Origin: Streptomyces sp. yr375
GTDB lineage: Bacteria; Actinomycetota; Actinomycetes; Streptomycetales; Streptomycetaceae
Direction: 5' to 3'
Assembly (NCBI RefSeq): GCF_900110755.1
Contig: NZ_FOFF01000025.1
Span: 55,106 to 119,105 of the forward strand
DNA: 64,000 bases
Position numbers and translations under genes: made by a program. Of this stretch, positions 25,817-33,959 are shown piece by piece (positions within the stretch are counted from its first letter, which is position 1; each line of letters starts with the position of its first letter). Under the pieces are notes generated by a model. The model saw nothing but the letters and a program-made list of their open reading frames with translations. It ran no database searches and was not told the origin of the DNA.

Positions 25817-26722
25817 TCAGCACCAGTCGCCGGCTGCTCCCAGCAACCAGTCGTGGGCTCGTGCGACATGCGGCATCGCCAGTGTTCCGGTGCGCACCAC
25901 CAGGACGTACGTCCGCAGTGGCGGCACTGCGGGCTCATACAGGGTGACGACGTCTCCGCGCTCGAGGGCGGCCGCGCACAGATAGCGGGGCAGGACGGCC
26001 AGACCGGCGCCCGCGACCGTGCAGGCGAGCACCGCGCGCAGGTCGGGGACGATCACGATGCCCGAGGCGGCGGGGCGGGAGTCGAAGACGGAGGCCCAGT
26101 AGCGGGAGACCAGGGGCAGCGACTCGTGGACCTCGACGACAGGGAGGTTCTCCAGCGCGGACGCCCTCTTGCGGCACACCTCCCCGGCGTCGATCCGCTC
26201 GTCCCACTGCGGGGCGGCGACCAGGACGTGCTCCTCGTCGCACAGCGGAGTGGCCGTGAGCAGCGCTCCGCGCGGCCGAGCCGTACTGATGGCGAGGTCG
26301 TGGTGTCCGGCGGCCAGGCCCTCCAGAACCTCCTCGGCGTTTCCGAAGGAGGCGCGGAGGCCGAAACCCTGCCCGTCGTCGCCGGACAGTTCGGCGAGCG
26401 CCGGAAGAGCCCGCTCGGCGATGAACTCGGGGGGACCGGCGAGATGCAGCGTCCGCACGGCGGATTCGTCGTCGAGGCCGGTCTCGGCGATCTCCACCAG
26501 GGCGTCGAGATGAGGGGCGGCCTTGTGGGCGAGCTCGTCCCCGATGCTCGTCGGCGTCACGCCGCGGGCCTGGCGCAGGAACAGGGGGCGGCCCAGTTGC
26601 CGTTCCAGCGTACGGATCTGGGAGGTGACGGCCGGTTGGGACAGACCCAGCAGAGCGGCGGCGCGGGTGAAGGAGCCGGCCCGGTGCACGGTCACAAACG
26701 TGCGCAGCAAGGCCAGATCCAT
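25817..26722 (-). CDS. LysR-family transcriptional regulator
   Basis: A 301-residue regulator. The N-terminal helix-turn-helix (AGSFTRAAALLGLSQPAVTSQIRTLERQLG, residues 14-45) is followed by a periplasmic-binding-protein-like effector domain. ATG 26722 is preceded by GGAGG. The upstream DNA (26776-26800) is unusually A/T-rich for this genome and probably holds the promoter. Target unknown. Confidence 0.92.
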   Translation of the reverse strand: MDLALLRTFVTVHRAGSFTRAAALLGLSQPAVTSQIRTLERQLGRPLFLRQARGVTPTSIGDELAHKAAPHLDALVEIAETGLDDESAVRTLHLAGPPEFIAERALPALAELSGDDGQGFGLRASFGNAEEVLEGLAAGHHDLAISTARPRGALLTATPLCDEEHVLVAAPQWDERIDAGEVCRKRASALENLPVVEVHESLPLVSRYWASVFDSRPAASGIVIVPDLRAVLACTVAGAGLAVLPRYLCAAALERGDVVTLYEPAVPPLRTYVLVVRTGTLAMPHVARAHDWLLGAAGDWC

Positions 26723-26877
26723 GGAGCGTCCTCCCTCCTCCCTCTTCCCTGCCTTCCTCCGGCTGCGAGGAAGGGACCAACTATAAATAAGTCGATAGGT
26801 CTCTGTCGCTCCAGTGATTGGACACTGACACAGAGTCAACTAGCCTTGTGCGCGCGGTTCTTCGCGCACGGAACCGA

Positions 26878-26916
26878 GGACGGTCCGAGCCACGAGGGGG
26901 GAGGCTCGGACCGTCC
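26878..26916 (-). terminator. hairpin terminator after the gamma-lyase operon
   Basis: Perfect 14-bp stem (26878-26891 with 26903-26916) with an 11-nt loop, 42 bases beyond the stop of the gamma-lyase gene on the minus strand. Confidence 0.85.
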
Positions 26917-26957
26917 GTTGTACTGAGCGGGACCTCGTCGAGGTGTGCGTAAGCCGG

Positions 26958-28115
26958 TCACCGCCCAGACTCCTCCAGCGCCCGCAGCACATCCGTCACC
27001 AGGTCCTCGGGATCCTCGGCACCGACGGAGAGCCGGATGAAGCCCTCCGGCACCGCGTCCCCGCCCCAGCGCCCGCGCCGCTCCGCGGTGGAGCGCACTC
27101 CGCCGAAGCTCGTCGCGTCGTTCACGAGGCGCAGTGCCTCGAGAAAACGCTCGGCCCGCGCGCGCGTGGGCAACGTGAAGGAGACCACGCACCCATAGCG
27201 CCGCATCTGCTGCGAGGCGACCTTGTGGGAAGGGTCGGAGGGCAGCCCCGGGTAGCGCAGCCCGCTCACTTCGGGCCTCCCCCGCAGCGCCTCGGCCACG
27301 GCCAGGGCGCTGGAGTTCTGCCGGTCGACGCGCAACTGCAGGGTGGCGATCGACCGGTGCGCGAGCCAGGCCTCCATGGGTCCGGGGATGGCCCCGACGA
27401 TCTTCCGCCAGCGCCGTACCGCCGTCATCGGTTCGCCGGCGCGCCCGGTGACGTAGCCGAGGAGGACGTCACCGTGCCCCGTGAGCTGCTTGGTGCCGCT
27501 GGCCACCGAGAAGTCGGCGCCGAGCTCCAGCGGACGCTGCCCGAGCGGGGTGGCGAGCGTGTTGTCGACGGCCACGAGCGCGCCACGCGCGTGTGCCGCC
27601 TCGACGAGCCGCCGGATGTCGCACACGTCGAGCCCGGGGTTGGACGGGGACTCGATCCACAGCAGCTTCACGCCGTCGAGGACGTCGAGTTGGGCGTCGT
27701 CGGCGGTCGGCGCGGTGCGCACCTCGATGCCGTACGCCTCCAACTGCGCACGCACCAGGGGGAGCGCCTGGTAGCCGTCGTCGGGCAGCACGACGGTGTC
27801 TCCGGCCCGCAGTTGAGAGAAGAGGACCGACGAGATCGCAGCCATGCCGGAGGCGAAGACGAGCGTCTCCACGCCGTCCTGCCCCGGCGCTTCGAGCTCG
27901 CCGATGGCGCGCTCCAGATGAGTCCAGGTCGGGTTCTCGTCACGGCCGTAGGTGTAGGGGCCCGTGGGCTCGCCGGGCAGGTGGAAGTGCGCCGCGAACA
28001 CCGGGCCGGGGAGGGTCGGCTCGTGCTTCACCGGCTCGGGCAGCCCGGCCCGCACCGCGCGCGTGCCCTCGCCCGAGCCGGTGGGACGTCTTCCGTCCGT
28101 GGCGGAATCGTTCAT
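26958..28115 (-). CDS. cystathionine gamma-lyase/synthase family PLP enzyme
   Basis: A 385-residue Cys/Met-metabolism PLP enzyme. It has YGRDENPTWTHLERAI near the N-terminus, SGMAAISS, and the PLP lysine in SGTKQLTGHGDVLLG (Lys209). It is annotated in Streptomyces as cystathionine gamma-lyase, but family members differ in reaction and I cannot separate lyase from synthase here. Its ATG overlaps the stop of the upstream phosphatase gene by four bases, so the two are translationally coupled. Confidence 0.9.
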   Translation of the reverse strand: MNDSATDGRRPTGSGEGTRAVRAGLPEPVKHEPTLPGPVFAAHFHLPGEPTGPYTYGRDENPTWTHLERAIGELEAPGQDGVETLVFASGMAAISSVLFSQLRAGDTVVLPDDGYQALPLVRAQLEAYGIEVRTAPTADDAQLDVLDGVKLLWIESPSNPGLDVCDIRRLVEAAHARGALVAVDNTLATPLGQRPLELGADFSVASGTKQLTGHGDVLLGYVTGRAGEPMTAVRRWRKIVGAIPGPMEAWLAHRSIATLQLRVDRQNSSALAVAEALRGRPEVSGLRYPGLPSDPSHKVASQQMRRYGCVVSFTLPTRARAERFLEALRLVNDATSFGGVRSTAERRGRWGGDAVPEGFIRLSVGAEDPEDLVTDVLRALEESGR

Positions 28116-28603
28116 GCAAGGTGTCCTTCCACGTCGTCACGTACTGCGGCGAGCAGACCTGCGCTCGCTTTCTCCACCATCTCAAGGCACTCCTGGAAGC
28201 CGGCCCGGCCCCCGTAGTAGGGGTCGGGGACGTCGAGGTCGTCGGGGGCCGCGGGGTCGAAAGAGCGCAGCAGCCGGACCTTCGCCGCGTCCTCCTGGGT
28301 GGGTGCGAGGAGGCGCAGGGCCTTGAAATGGCCGGAGTCCAGGGCGATCACGAGGTCGAGGCGGGCGAACCAGGACGGTTCGAAGCGCCGGGCCGTGTGG
28401 TCGAGTGCGTATCCGTGCCGCTCCAGGACGGAGAGGGTGCGCGGATCGGCGTTCTCGCCCTCGTGCCAGTCGCCCGTGCCGGCGCTGTCGACCTCCACCA
28501 GCCCGTCGAGGCCGGCGTCCGCCACACGCGCGCGGAAGACCGACTCGGCCATCGGCGAGCGGCAGATGTTGCCCGTGCAGACGAAACAGACGCGGTAGGT
28601 CAT
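28112..28603 (-). CDS. low-molecular-weight protein tyrosine phosphatase
   Basis: A 163-residue enzyme beginning MTYRVCFVCTGNICRSP. The P-loop is Cys9-X5-Arg15-Ser, and the general-acid Asp lies in VPDPYYGG. S. coelicolor PtpA, of this family, affects antibiotic production; whether this is its ortholog is likely but not proven here. It is coupled to the PLP enzyme gene. Confidence 0.93.
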   Translation of the reverse strand: MTYRVCFVCTGNICRSPMAESVFRARVADAGLDGLVEVDSAGTGDWHEGENADPRTLSVLERHGYALDHTARRFEPSWFARLDLVIALDSGHFKALRLLAPTQEDAAKVRLLRSFDPAAPDDLDVPDPYYGGRAGFQECLEMVEKASAGLLAAVRDDVEGHLA

Positions 28604-28610
28604 CGCGGAC

Positions 28611-28988
28611 TCAGTCCCCGTCGGGCAGGACGACGTTGAGCGCCCAGGAGACGACGGAGATGATCAGGCCACCCAGGACCGCGGTCCAGAAACCCTCGAC
28701 GTGGAAGCTGAGGTCGAACTTGTCGGCCAGCCACGAGGTCAGCAGCAGCATCAAGGCGTTGACCACCAGGGTGATCAGACCGAGCGTGAGGATGAACAGG
28801 GGAAAGGTCAGCACCTTCACAATCGGCTTCACCAGGAAGTTCACCAGGCCGAAGAGCAGTGCGACGACGATAAGGGTGCCGATCTTCTTGCCCGTGCTGT
28901 CACCGGTCAGGGTGATCTTGTCGAGCAGCCAGACGGCGACCGCCAGGGCGCCTGCGTTGGCGATCGTCTTGACTACGAAATTCTTCAT
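28611..28988 (-). CDS. phage-holin-family (4_2) membrane protein
   Basis: A 125-residue protein with four predicted helices and the family core GLVNFLVKPIVKVLTFPLFILTLGLITLVVNALMLLL. Such proteins are widespread chromosomal membrane proteins despite the name. The start is ATG 28988. It is 7 bases upstream of the tyrosine phosphatase gene, so it belongs to the same operon. Confidence 0.88.
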   Translation of the reverse strand: MKNFVVKTIANAGALAVAVWLLDKITLTGDSTGKKIGTLIVVALLFGLVNFLVKPIVKVLTFPLFILTLGLITLVVNALMLLLTSWLADKFDLSFHVEGFWTAVLGGLIISVVSWALNVVLPDGD

Positions 28989-29046
28989 GTGTCTGATCGT
29001 GGCAGAGAGATCGCAAACGAGCACCGGACGAGGGCGGACAAGATAG

Positions 29047-29364
29047 ATGAAGGCATTCCGGTTGGATGAGCTGGAGGCGGAGCGAGCCGCCAACGACGGT
29101 GCCTACCTGCAGTTTCTGCGTGAGCGGAACATGTCCGTCGGGCTGTACGCGCTCGACGCGGGCACGCATGATCCACAGAACCCGCACAACCAGGACGAGG
29201 TGTACTTCGTCGTGAGCGGGCGCGCCTCGATCACCGTCGGGATGGAGACCACGCAGGTGGCGCGCGGCAGCGTGGTGTACGTCCCGGCCGGCGTCGCCCA
29301 CAAGTTCCACCACATCAGCGAGGATCTCCGGGTCATGGTGGTGTTCTCGCCGCCCGAGGGCTGA
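29047..29364 (+). CDS. cupin-domain protein
   Basis: A 105-residue single-cupin protein. The two cupin motifs are visible: HNQDEVYFVVSGRASITVG and GVAHKFHHISEDLRVMVVF. Metal-binding His and Glu residues are in place. Function unknown. It is divergent from the holin-like gene. Confidence 0.9.
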   Translation: MKAFRLDELEAERAANDGAYLQFLRERNMSVGLYALDAGTHDPQNPHNQDEVYFVVSGRASITVGMETTQVARGSVVYVPAGVAHKFHHISEDLRVMVVFSPPEG

Positions 29365-29547
29365 GCTTCTCCGCCTCGCAGCCGATGCCTGGTCTCAGGG
29401 TTCCCTAGGGGATCGGTCAGGGGAGGACAAGGGGTGCGAGGCCCCCGCCGGCACCCTCTTCGGACCTAGCATCGACGGCAGGACATCGAAAGGCTCCGGC
29501 CCGACAGGGGTGCCGGACCTCGACCGAAGAGGATGAGGGCAAGGGCG

Positions 29548-29760
29548 ATGCGAGAGATCTTTACGGGACTGCCGTGGTGGGTGAAGTGGGTCGCGGTGCC
29601 GGTCATCGCATTGGTCGTGTTCGGCGGGCTGATAGCCAGCGTCGTCGGGTTCGTGATCGGCCTGCTCTTCAAGCTGCTGGTCTTCGTGGCGCTGGTCGGC
29701 GGACTGATCTACGTCGTACGGAAGTTCACGTCGAGTTCGTCGTCGCGCAGCGACTGGTGA
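29548..29760 (+). CDS. DUF5326-type small membrane protein
   Basis: A 70-residue protein beginning MREIFTGLPWWVKWVAVPVIALVVF, with two membrane helices and a Ser-rich tail. I recognise it as a Streptomyces DUF5326 protein of unknown function. ATG 29548 with GCAAGGG upstream is preferred to ATG 29533. Confidence 0.8.
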   Translation: MREIFTGLPWWVKWVAVPVIALVVFGGLIASVVGFVIGLLFKLLVFVALVGGLIYVVRKFTSSSSSRSDW

Positions 29761-29952
29761 GCCGTCCGGGAAGCCGGTGATCGGTAACAGGAATCACCGG
29801 TTCCCTCGGCCGGGGGAAGTTTCCGTGACAGCCCGTCTGTAAGCGGTGGCGGACGGTTAAAGTCCGGAATTCGACGCGGGGAAGAACCCCGCGCGCGGCG
29901 TACACCCCCCTCCCGTGTTCCCCCGCACGGACCGCCCCCTCGCGCTTCGGGA

Positions 29953-30825
29953 GTGACCCCCTTGGCCATGGTTGACACCGCATCCGCGCAGCCGTACGCA
30001 CCTCCCGCCCGGCCGCGCTCCTCCGCACCCCCGCTCCAGCGCCCGCCGGGCACCGCAGCCCCCGAGCATCCGCACTCCGCGGCCACCCTGATCGGCTCCG
30101 TCCAGCGCGCGATGCGCCTGCTGGAATCCGTCGCCGAGCACGAGTACGGGGCTCCGGCCAAACAACTCGCTCGCGAGACCGGCCTCGCCCTGCCCACGGC
30201 CTACCACTTGCTGCGCACCCTTGTGCACGAGGGCTATCTGCGACGGGACAAGGGGCTGTTCTTCCTCGGCGAGGCGGCCGAGCGGCTCGGCAGCAGCGGG
30301 GCGGCGCAGAAACGTCGCAGCACGGTCGCCGACACTCTCGCCCAGTGGCGCGATTCGATCGGTGTCCCCATGTACTACGCGCAGTACCGCGACGGCGAGA
30401 TCGAGATCATGTGCGTCTCCGACACCCCGGGCAACCCGGCGGTGGAGGAGTGGGCCGACTTCCGCGAGACCGGACACGCACACGCCATCGGTCAGTGTCT
30501 GCTCTCCCAACTGGACGAGGACGCCCGCCGCGACCACCTGGACCGCTATCCGGCGCAGTCGGTCACCCCGTACACCGTGCGCGACAACCACACTCTGCTG
30601 CGGCGCCTGGAGCGGATGCGGCGCATGGAGCCGGTCGTCGAACGGCAGCAGTACGCGCTGGGCACGGTGTGCGCCGCGATCCCGATCACCGTGGGCACCA
30701 CTGCGGCGACGATGGCGATCTCCCTCCCCTCCCATCACGCCGACCGGCTGCTCCCGGCGGTCCGGCAACTCCAGGACGAGGTGGGGCGGCTGCTGGGCTC
30801 GCTGGCGATCTCTATCAGTATCTGA
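29953..30825 (+). CDS. ssgR: IclR-type activator of ssgA
   Basis: A 290-residue protein. An N-terminal helix-turn-helix (GAPAKQLARETGLALPTAYHLLRTL) and an IclR effector domain follow a Pro-rich lead-in of about 45 residues. It sits 100 bases upstream of ssgA in the same direction. In S. coelicolor, SsgR directly activates ssgA, which fits this position. Possible starts are GTG 29953 and ATG 29968. Confidence 0.93.
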   Translation: MTPLAMVDTASAQPYAPPARPRSSAPPLQRPPGTAAPEHPHSAATLIGSVQRAMRLLESVAEHEYGAPAKQLARETGLALPTAYHLLRTLVHEGYLRRDKGLFFLGEAAERLGSSGAAQKRRSTVADTLAQWRDSIGVPMYYAQYRDGEIEIMCVSDTPGNPAVEEWADFRETGHAHAIGQCLLSQLDEDARRDHLDRYPAQSVTPYTVRDNHTLLRRLERMRRMEPVVERQQYALGTVCAAIPITVGTTAATMAISLPSHHADRLLPAVRQLQDEVGRLLGSLAISISI

Positions 30826-30925
30826 AAACTCACTCCTTGTGATCTGTCGTGTACGTTCAGCAAGATGCCTCCAGTGTCAGAAGGTTGATTCTCGGCCAGT
30901 CGACAGCAAGTGACGGGGTAAGGCG

Positions 30926-31372
30926 ATGCGCGAGTCCGTACAGGCAGTACAGGCAGAGGTCATGATGAGCTTCCTCGTGTCCGAGGAACTCTCGTTCCGC
31001 ATCCCGGTGGAGTTGGGCTACGAGGCGTGCGATCCGTATGCCGTGCGGCTCACCTTCCATCTGCCCGGTGACGCCCCGGTGACCTGGGCCTTCGGGCGTG
31101 AGCTGCTCATCGACGGGGTGGGCAGAGCATGCGGTGAAGGGGACGTCCGTGTCTCGCCCGTCGATCCCGAAGTGCTGGGAGAGGTGTTGATCCGGCTTCA
31201 GGTCGGCGGCGACCAGGCTCTGTTCCGCTCCTCGGCGGGTCCGCTCGTGGCGTTCCTCGACCGCACCGACAAGCTGGTCCCGCTGGGCCAGGAGGGTGCG
31301 CTCGCCGACTTCGACGCGCATTTGGACGAGGCCTTGGACCGGATCCTGGCGGAGGAGCAGAGCGCCGGCTGA
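30926..31372 (+). CDS. ssgA: sporulation-specific cell division activator SsgA
   Basis: A 148-residue SALP-family protein that promotes septum formation in aerial hyphae, known from S. coelicolor and S. griseus. Conserved stretches include EVMMSFLVSEELSFRIPVEL, TFHLPGDAPVTWAFGRELL and VAFLDRTDKLVPLGQE. The N-terminus reads MRESVQAVQAEV. A 9-bp sequence GTACAGGCA is duplicated in tandem (30938-30955), adding three residues compared with the form I remember. Confidence 0.95.
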   Translation: MRESVQAVQAEVMMSFLVSEELSFRIPVELGYEACDPYAVRLTFHLPGDAPVTWAFGRELLIDGVGRACGEGDVRVSPVDPEVLGEVLIRLQVGGDQALFRSSAGPLVAFLDRTDKLVPLGQEGALADFDAHLDEALDRILAEEQSAG

Positions 31373-31515
31373 CGGGGCGGCAGCCTGGGGGTGACGGAAC
31401 GCTTTCGTCACGGGTGGGGCCGTGCAGGAACGCTTCTTCTGAGGCGGTGCGGGCGCTCGGACGGGGCCTTCTCGGGGCTCCTCAGGTTCGAGCGTCTCGC
31501 GCGTCCCATGCTTCT

Positions 31516-31544
31516 CAGTTCCTCTCCCGAGGGGAGAGGAACTG
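31516..31544. terminator. bidirectional terminator between ssgA and the YibE/F gene
   Basis: Perfect 13-bp stem (31516-31528 with 31532-31544) with a 3-nt loop between convergent genes. Confidence 0.88.
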
Positions 31545-31594
31545 GGCGGGCGCTCGAGTCGGCCGGTGCTTCCGGCTCTCGGGCGCTTCTCGCC

Positions 31595-33706
31595 TCAGCG
31601 CTTGCGTCGCCTGCCCCGGCCGCCCCGAGCCTGGGCGGGACCCGCGGCACCCGCGGCCGCCGCTCCTGCCGGAGCCCCCGGAGCCCCCGGAGTCGTCTCC
31701 GGGACCGCCGCGGGGGCCGTTTCGCGGCTCGGCCGGTCGGCGGCGACCACGAGGGCGGCCAGGGCCGTTGTGACGGGCACGGAGGCGACCAGGCCGATCG
31801 AGCCCACCAGGGTGCGCACGATCTCCTCGGCGACCAACTCACTGTTGGCGACGCCGCCCACACTGCTCTGCGCGATCGAGAAGAGCAGCAGCAGCGGCAG
31901 GGCGGCACCGGCGTAGGCGAGGACGAGCGTGTTCACCACGGACGCGATGTGGTCGCGGCCGATGCGGATGCCCGCCCGGTACAGCCCGCGCCAGCCCATC
32001 GACGGGTTGGCCTCGTGGAGCTCCCAGACTGCCGACGTCTGGGTGACCGTCACGTCGTCGAGCACACCGAGGGAGCCGATGATGATGCCGGCGAGCAGCA
32101 GACCGCTCATGTCGATCGCCGGGTACAGCCCGTGGATCAGGCCGGTGCTGTCGTCCGTGTTGCCGGTCAGCGCGGCCCAGTCGATGAACACCGAACCGAG
32201 GATGCCGATCAGCACCAGTGAGATGAGCGTGCCCAGCACTGCGACGGAGGTGCGGGCCGAGAGACCGTGACAGAGATAGAGCGCGATCAGCATGATGGCG
32301 CTCGCCCCCACCACTGCCACGACCAGCGGGTTCGACCCTTGCAGGATCGCGGGCAGGACGAAGAAGTTCAGCAGCAGGAAGCTGATGGCCAGCGCGACCA
32401 GCGCCATGACGCCCCGAAGTCGCCCGACGACCACGACGGCGACCGCGAAGATGAGGGCGAGCACCGTCATCGGGACACGACGGTTCACGTCGGTGACCGA
32501 GTACTGCAGGTCCTTCGGCGCGGAGGGCTCGTAGGCGACCACGACCTTCTCGCCCTGGTCCAACTGTCGTGACTGGTCCGGCTGGACGATCTCGGTGAAC
32601 GTCCGGCCCTTGTCCTTGCCGGTGTCCACGCGGATCGTGGCCTTCTTGCAGGTACCGTTCGCCTGCTGCTGCGCGGAGGAGCCCTCGGCTGTGGAAGTGT
32701 CGCCCGTCGGGGTCTCGCTCGAGGCGTTCACCGATGCACAGCTCACGCTCACGACCTTGGTGACCGTGGCCTGCTGGGTCTGCCGGTCGAAGCCGACGCC
32801 GGTGCGCTCGTGCGCCGGTGCGCCGTTGGGCCACAGCACCACGAGCCCGACCACCACAGCCGCGGCGAACGGGATGAGGATGGCCGCGATGACCTTGCGC
32901 AGGTGCTGGGAGACGGGGGCCGCCGGGCCGTGACTGTGGCTGTGCGAATGCCCGTGCCCACCACTGGAACCGGGGCCGCCCTGCCCACTCCCGGATCCCG
33001 GTCCGTGACCATCGCCGGAGCCCGTTCCATGACCGTGACTGTCGCCGGGACCGTGACCATGCCCGTCGCCGTGGCCATGTGCGTGGCCTTCGCTGTGCCC
33101 CTCGCCGTGTCCCTCGTCGGGGCCGTTGCCAGAGCGGTTCCCTGGGCCGGTGCGGGGGCCGTTCCGAGAGTCGCCGCCATGACCACCGTCGTGGCGTTGC
33201 CCGTGACCGTGGTCGCCGTGGTCAGGGCCGTATCCGGTGCCGGGTCCATGGCCAGCACCGTGACCGGGTCCGGGTACAGCACCGTGTCCAGGCCTAGGTC
33301 CAGGTCCGGGTACAGGCCCAGGCCCAGGTCCGGGGCCGTATCCGGGTTGGTAGCCGTTCCCGTTCCCGTTCCCGAGTGCTTGGCCGGGGCCTCCGCCGGA
33401 GCCCGGTCCCTGGCCGCTGGGTGCCCCACGGCGTCGTAGACCGCCCAGGCCTCCGGCGTATCCCGGCCTGTGATCGGGGGTTTGGCCGTGATCACGCCCG
33501 CGATCGTGGCCGTTGCTGAAATCGCGACCGTTCCCCGGCTCGCCGTGGCCGCCGCCGGGCCCCCCTCCGGAGCCGCCACCAGGGCTGCTTCCGGAACCGC
33601 CATCGGAACCCGCTCCGGGGCCGGGGCCATTGCCGGGGTCGTTTCCGGAGCCCGGCCGGCGGGGCGGCTCTGGGGGCGGGTACGGGGGTTGGTGTGTCGT
33701 GGTCAC
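31595..33706 (-). CDS. YibE/F-family membrane protein with long His/Gly-rich N-terminus
   Basis: A 703-residue protein. The first 265 or so residues are almost entirely Gly, Pro, His, Asp, Ser and Asn, with dense GHGHG/SHSHSHG stretches before the first helix (KVIAAILIPFAAAVVVGLVVLW). A soluble domain with two cysteines follows, then about seven helices of the YibE/F domain (GSLGVLDDVTVTQTSAVWELH is characteristic). A Pro/Ala/Arg tail ends the protein. Function of YibE/F is unknown; the His-rich part suggests metal binding. The start is uncertain because the low-complexity region has several in-frame GTGs. ATG 33706 gives the full length. Confidence 0.85.
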   Translation of the reverse strand: MTTTHQPPYPPPEPPRRPGSGNDPGNGPGPGAGSDGGSGSSPGGGSGGGPGGGHGEPGNGRDFSNGHDRGRDHGQTPDHRPGYAGGLGGLRRRGAPSGQGPGSGGGPGQALGNGNGNGYQPGYGPGPGPGPVPGPGPRPGHGAVPGPGHGAGHGPGTGYGPDHGDHGHGQRHDGGHGGDSRNGPRTGPGNRSGNGPDEGHGEGHSEGHAHGHGDGHGHGPGDSHGHGTGSGDGHGPGSGSGQGGPGSSGGHGHSHSHSHGPAAPVSQHLRKVIAAILIPFAAAVVVGLVVLWPNGAPAHERTGVGFDRQTQQATVTKVVSVSCASVNASSETPTGDTSTAEGSSAQQQANGTCKKATIRVDTGKDKGRTFTEIVQPDQSRQLDQGEKVVVAYEPSAPKDLQYSVTDVNRRVPMTVLALIFAVAVVVVGRLRGVMALVALAISFLLLNFFVLPAILQGSNPLVVAVVGASAIMLIALYLCHGLSARTSVAVLGTLISLVLIGILGSVFIDWAALTGNTDDSTGLIHGLYPAIDMSGLLLAGIIIGSLGVLDDVTVTQTSAVWELHEANPSMGWRGLYRAGIRIGRDHIASVVNTLVLAYAGAALPLLLLFSIAQSSVGGVANSELVAEEIVRTLVGSIGLVASVPVTTALAALVVAADRPSRETAPAAVPETTPGAPGAPAGAAAAGAAGPAQARGGRGRRRKR

Positions 33707-33839
33707 CGACCGATCATCGCAAGAACGGCAGGGGCCCTCTGTTCACCGCGCCCGAATTGACGCTAGCGTGGAGGCACCTTTGCACACGCGGGAGCTCGGA
33801 GCACCGGGCTGAGAGGGCGCTGACCTCCGTCTTCGCGAT

Positions 33840-33853
33840 GTTTCACGTGGAAC
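33840..33853. other. parS-like site in riboswitch arm, one mismatch
   Basis: GTTTCACGTGGAAC, one mismatch to parS. It forms the 5' arm of the long hairpin in the thiC riboswitch. Confidence 0.6.
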
Positions 33854-33872
33854 GTCTCTCGAATCGAGTGAT

Positions 33873-33886
33873 GTTTCACATGAAAC
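33873..33886. other. parS-like site in riboswitch arm, one mismatch
   Basis: GTTTCACATGAAAC, one mismatch to parS. It forms the 3' arm of the same hairpin. Confidence 0.6.
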
Positions 33887-33959
33887 GTCGGCAGACGGTA
33901 GCCGCTGCGTCGACCGCCGAACCTGTTACCGGGTAATGCCGGCGTAGGGAGTAGGTCTC

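Larger units (their letters stand above)
33785..33955 (+). promoter_or_regulatory. TPP riboswitch (thiC leader) with expanded variable arm
   Basis: Contains the conserved TPP-riboswitch elements: a P3 stem (33793-33798 with 33804-33809), the CTGAGA strand (33809-33814), then CGAACCTG and the GGGTAATGCCGGCGTAGGGA block ending about 33950, directly before thiC. Between CTGAGA and the 3' half lies an insertion of about 95 nt. Most of it folds as one long hairpin (33836-33890) whose arms are two parS-like sequences. Repression of thiC by thiamine pyrophosphate is expected. Confidence 0.93.
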
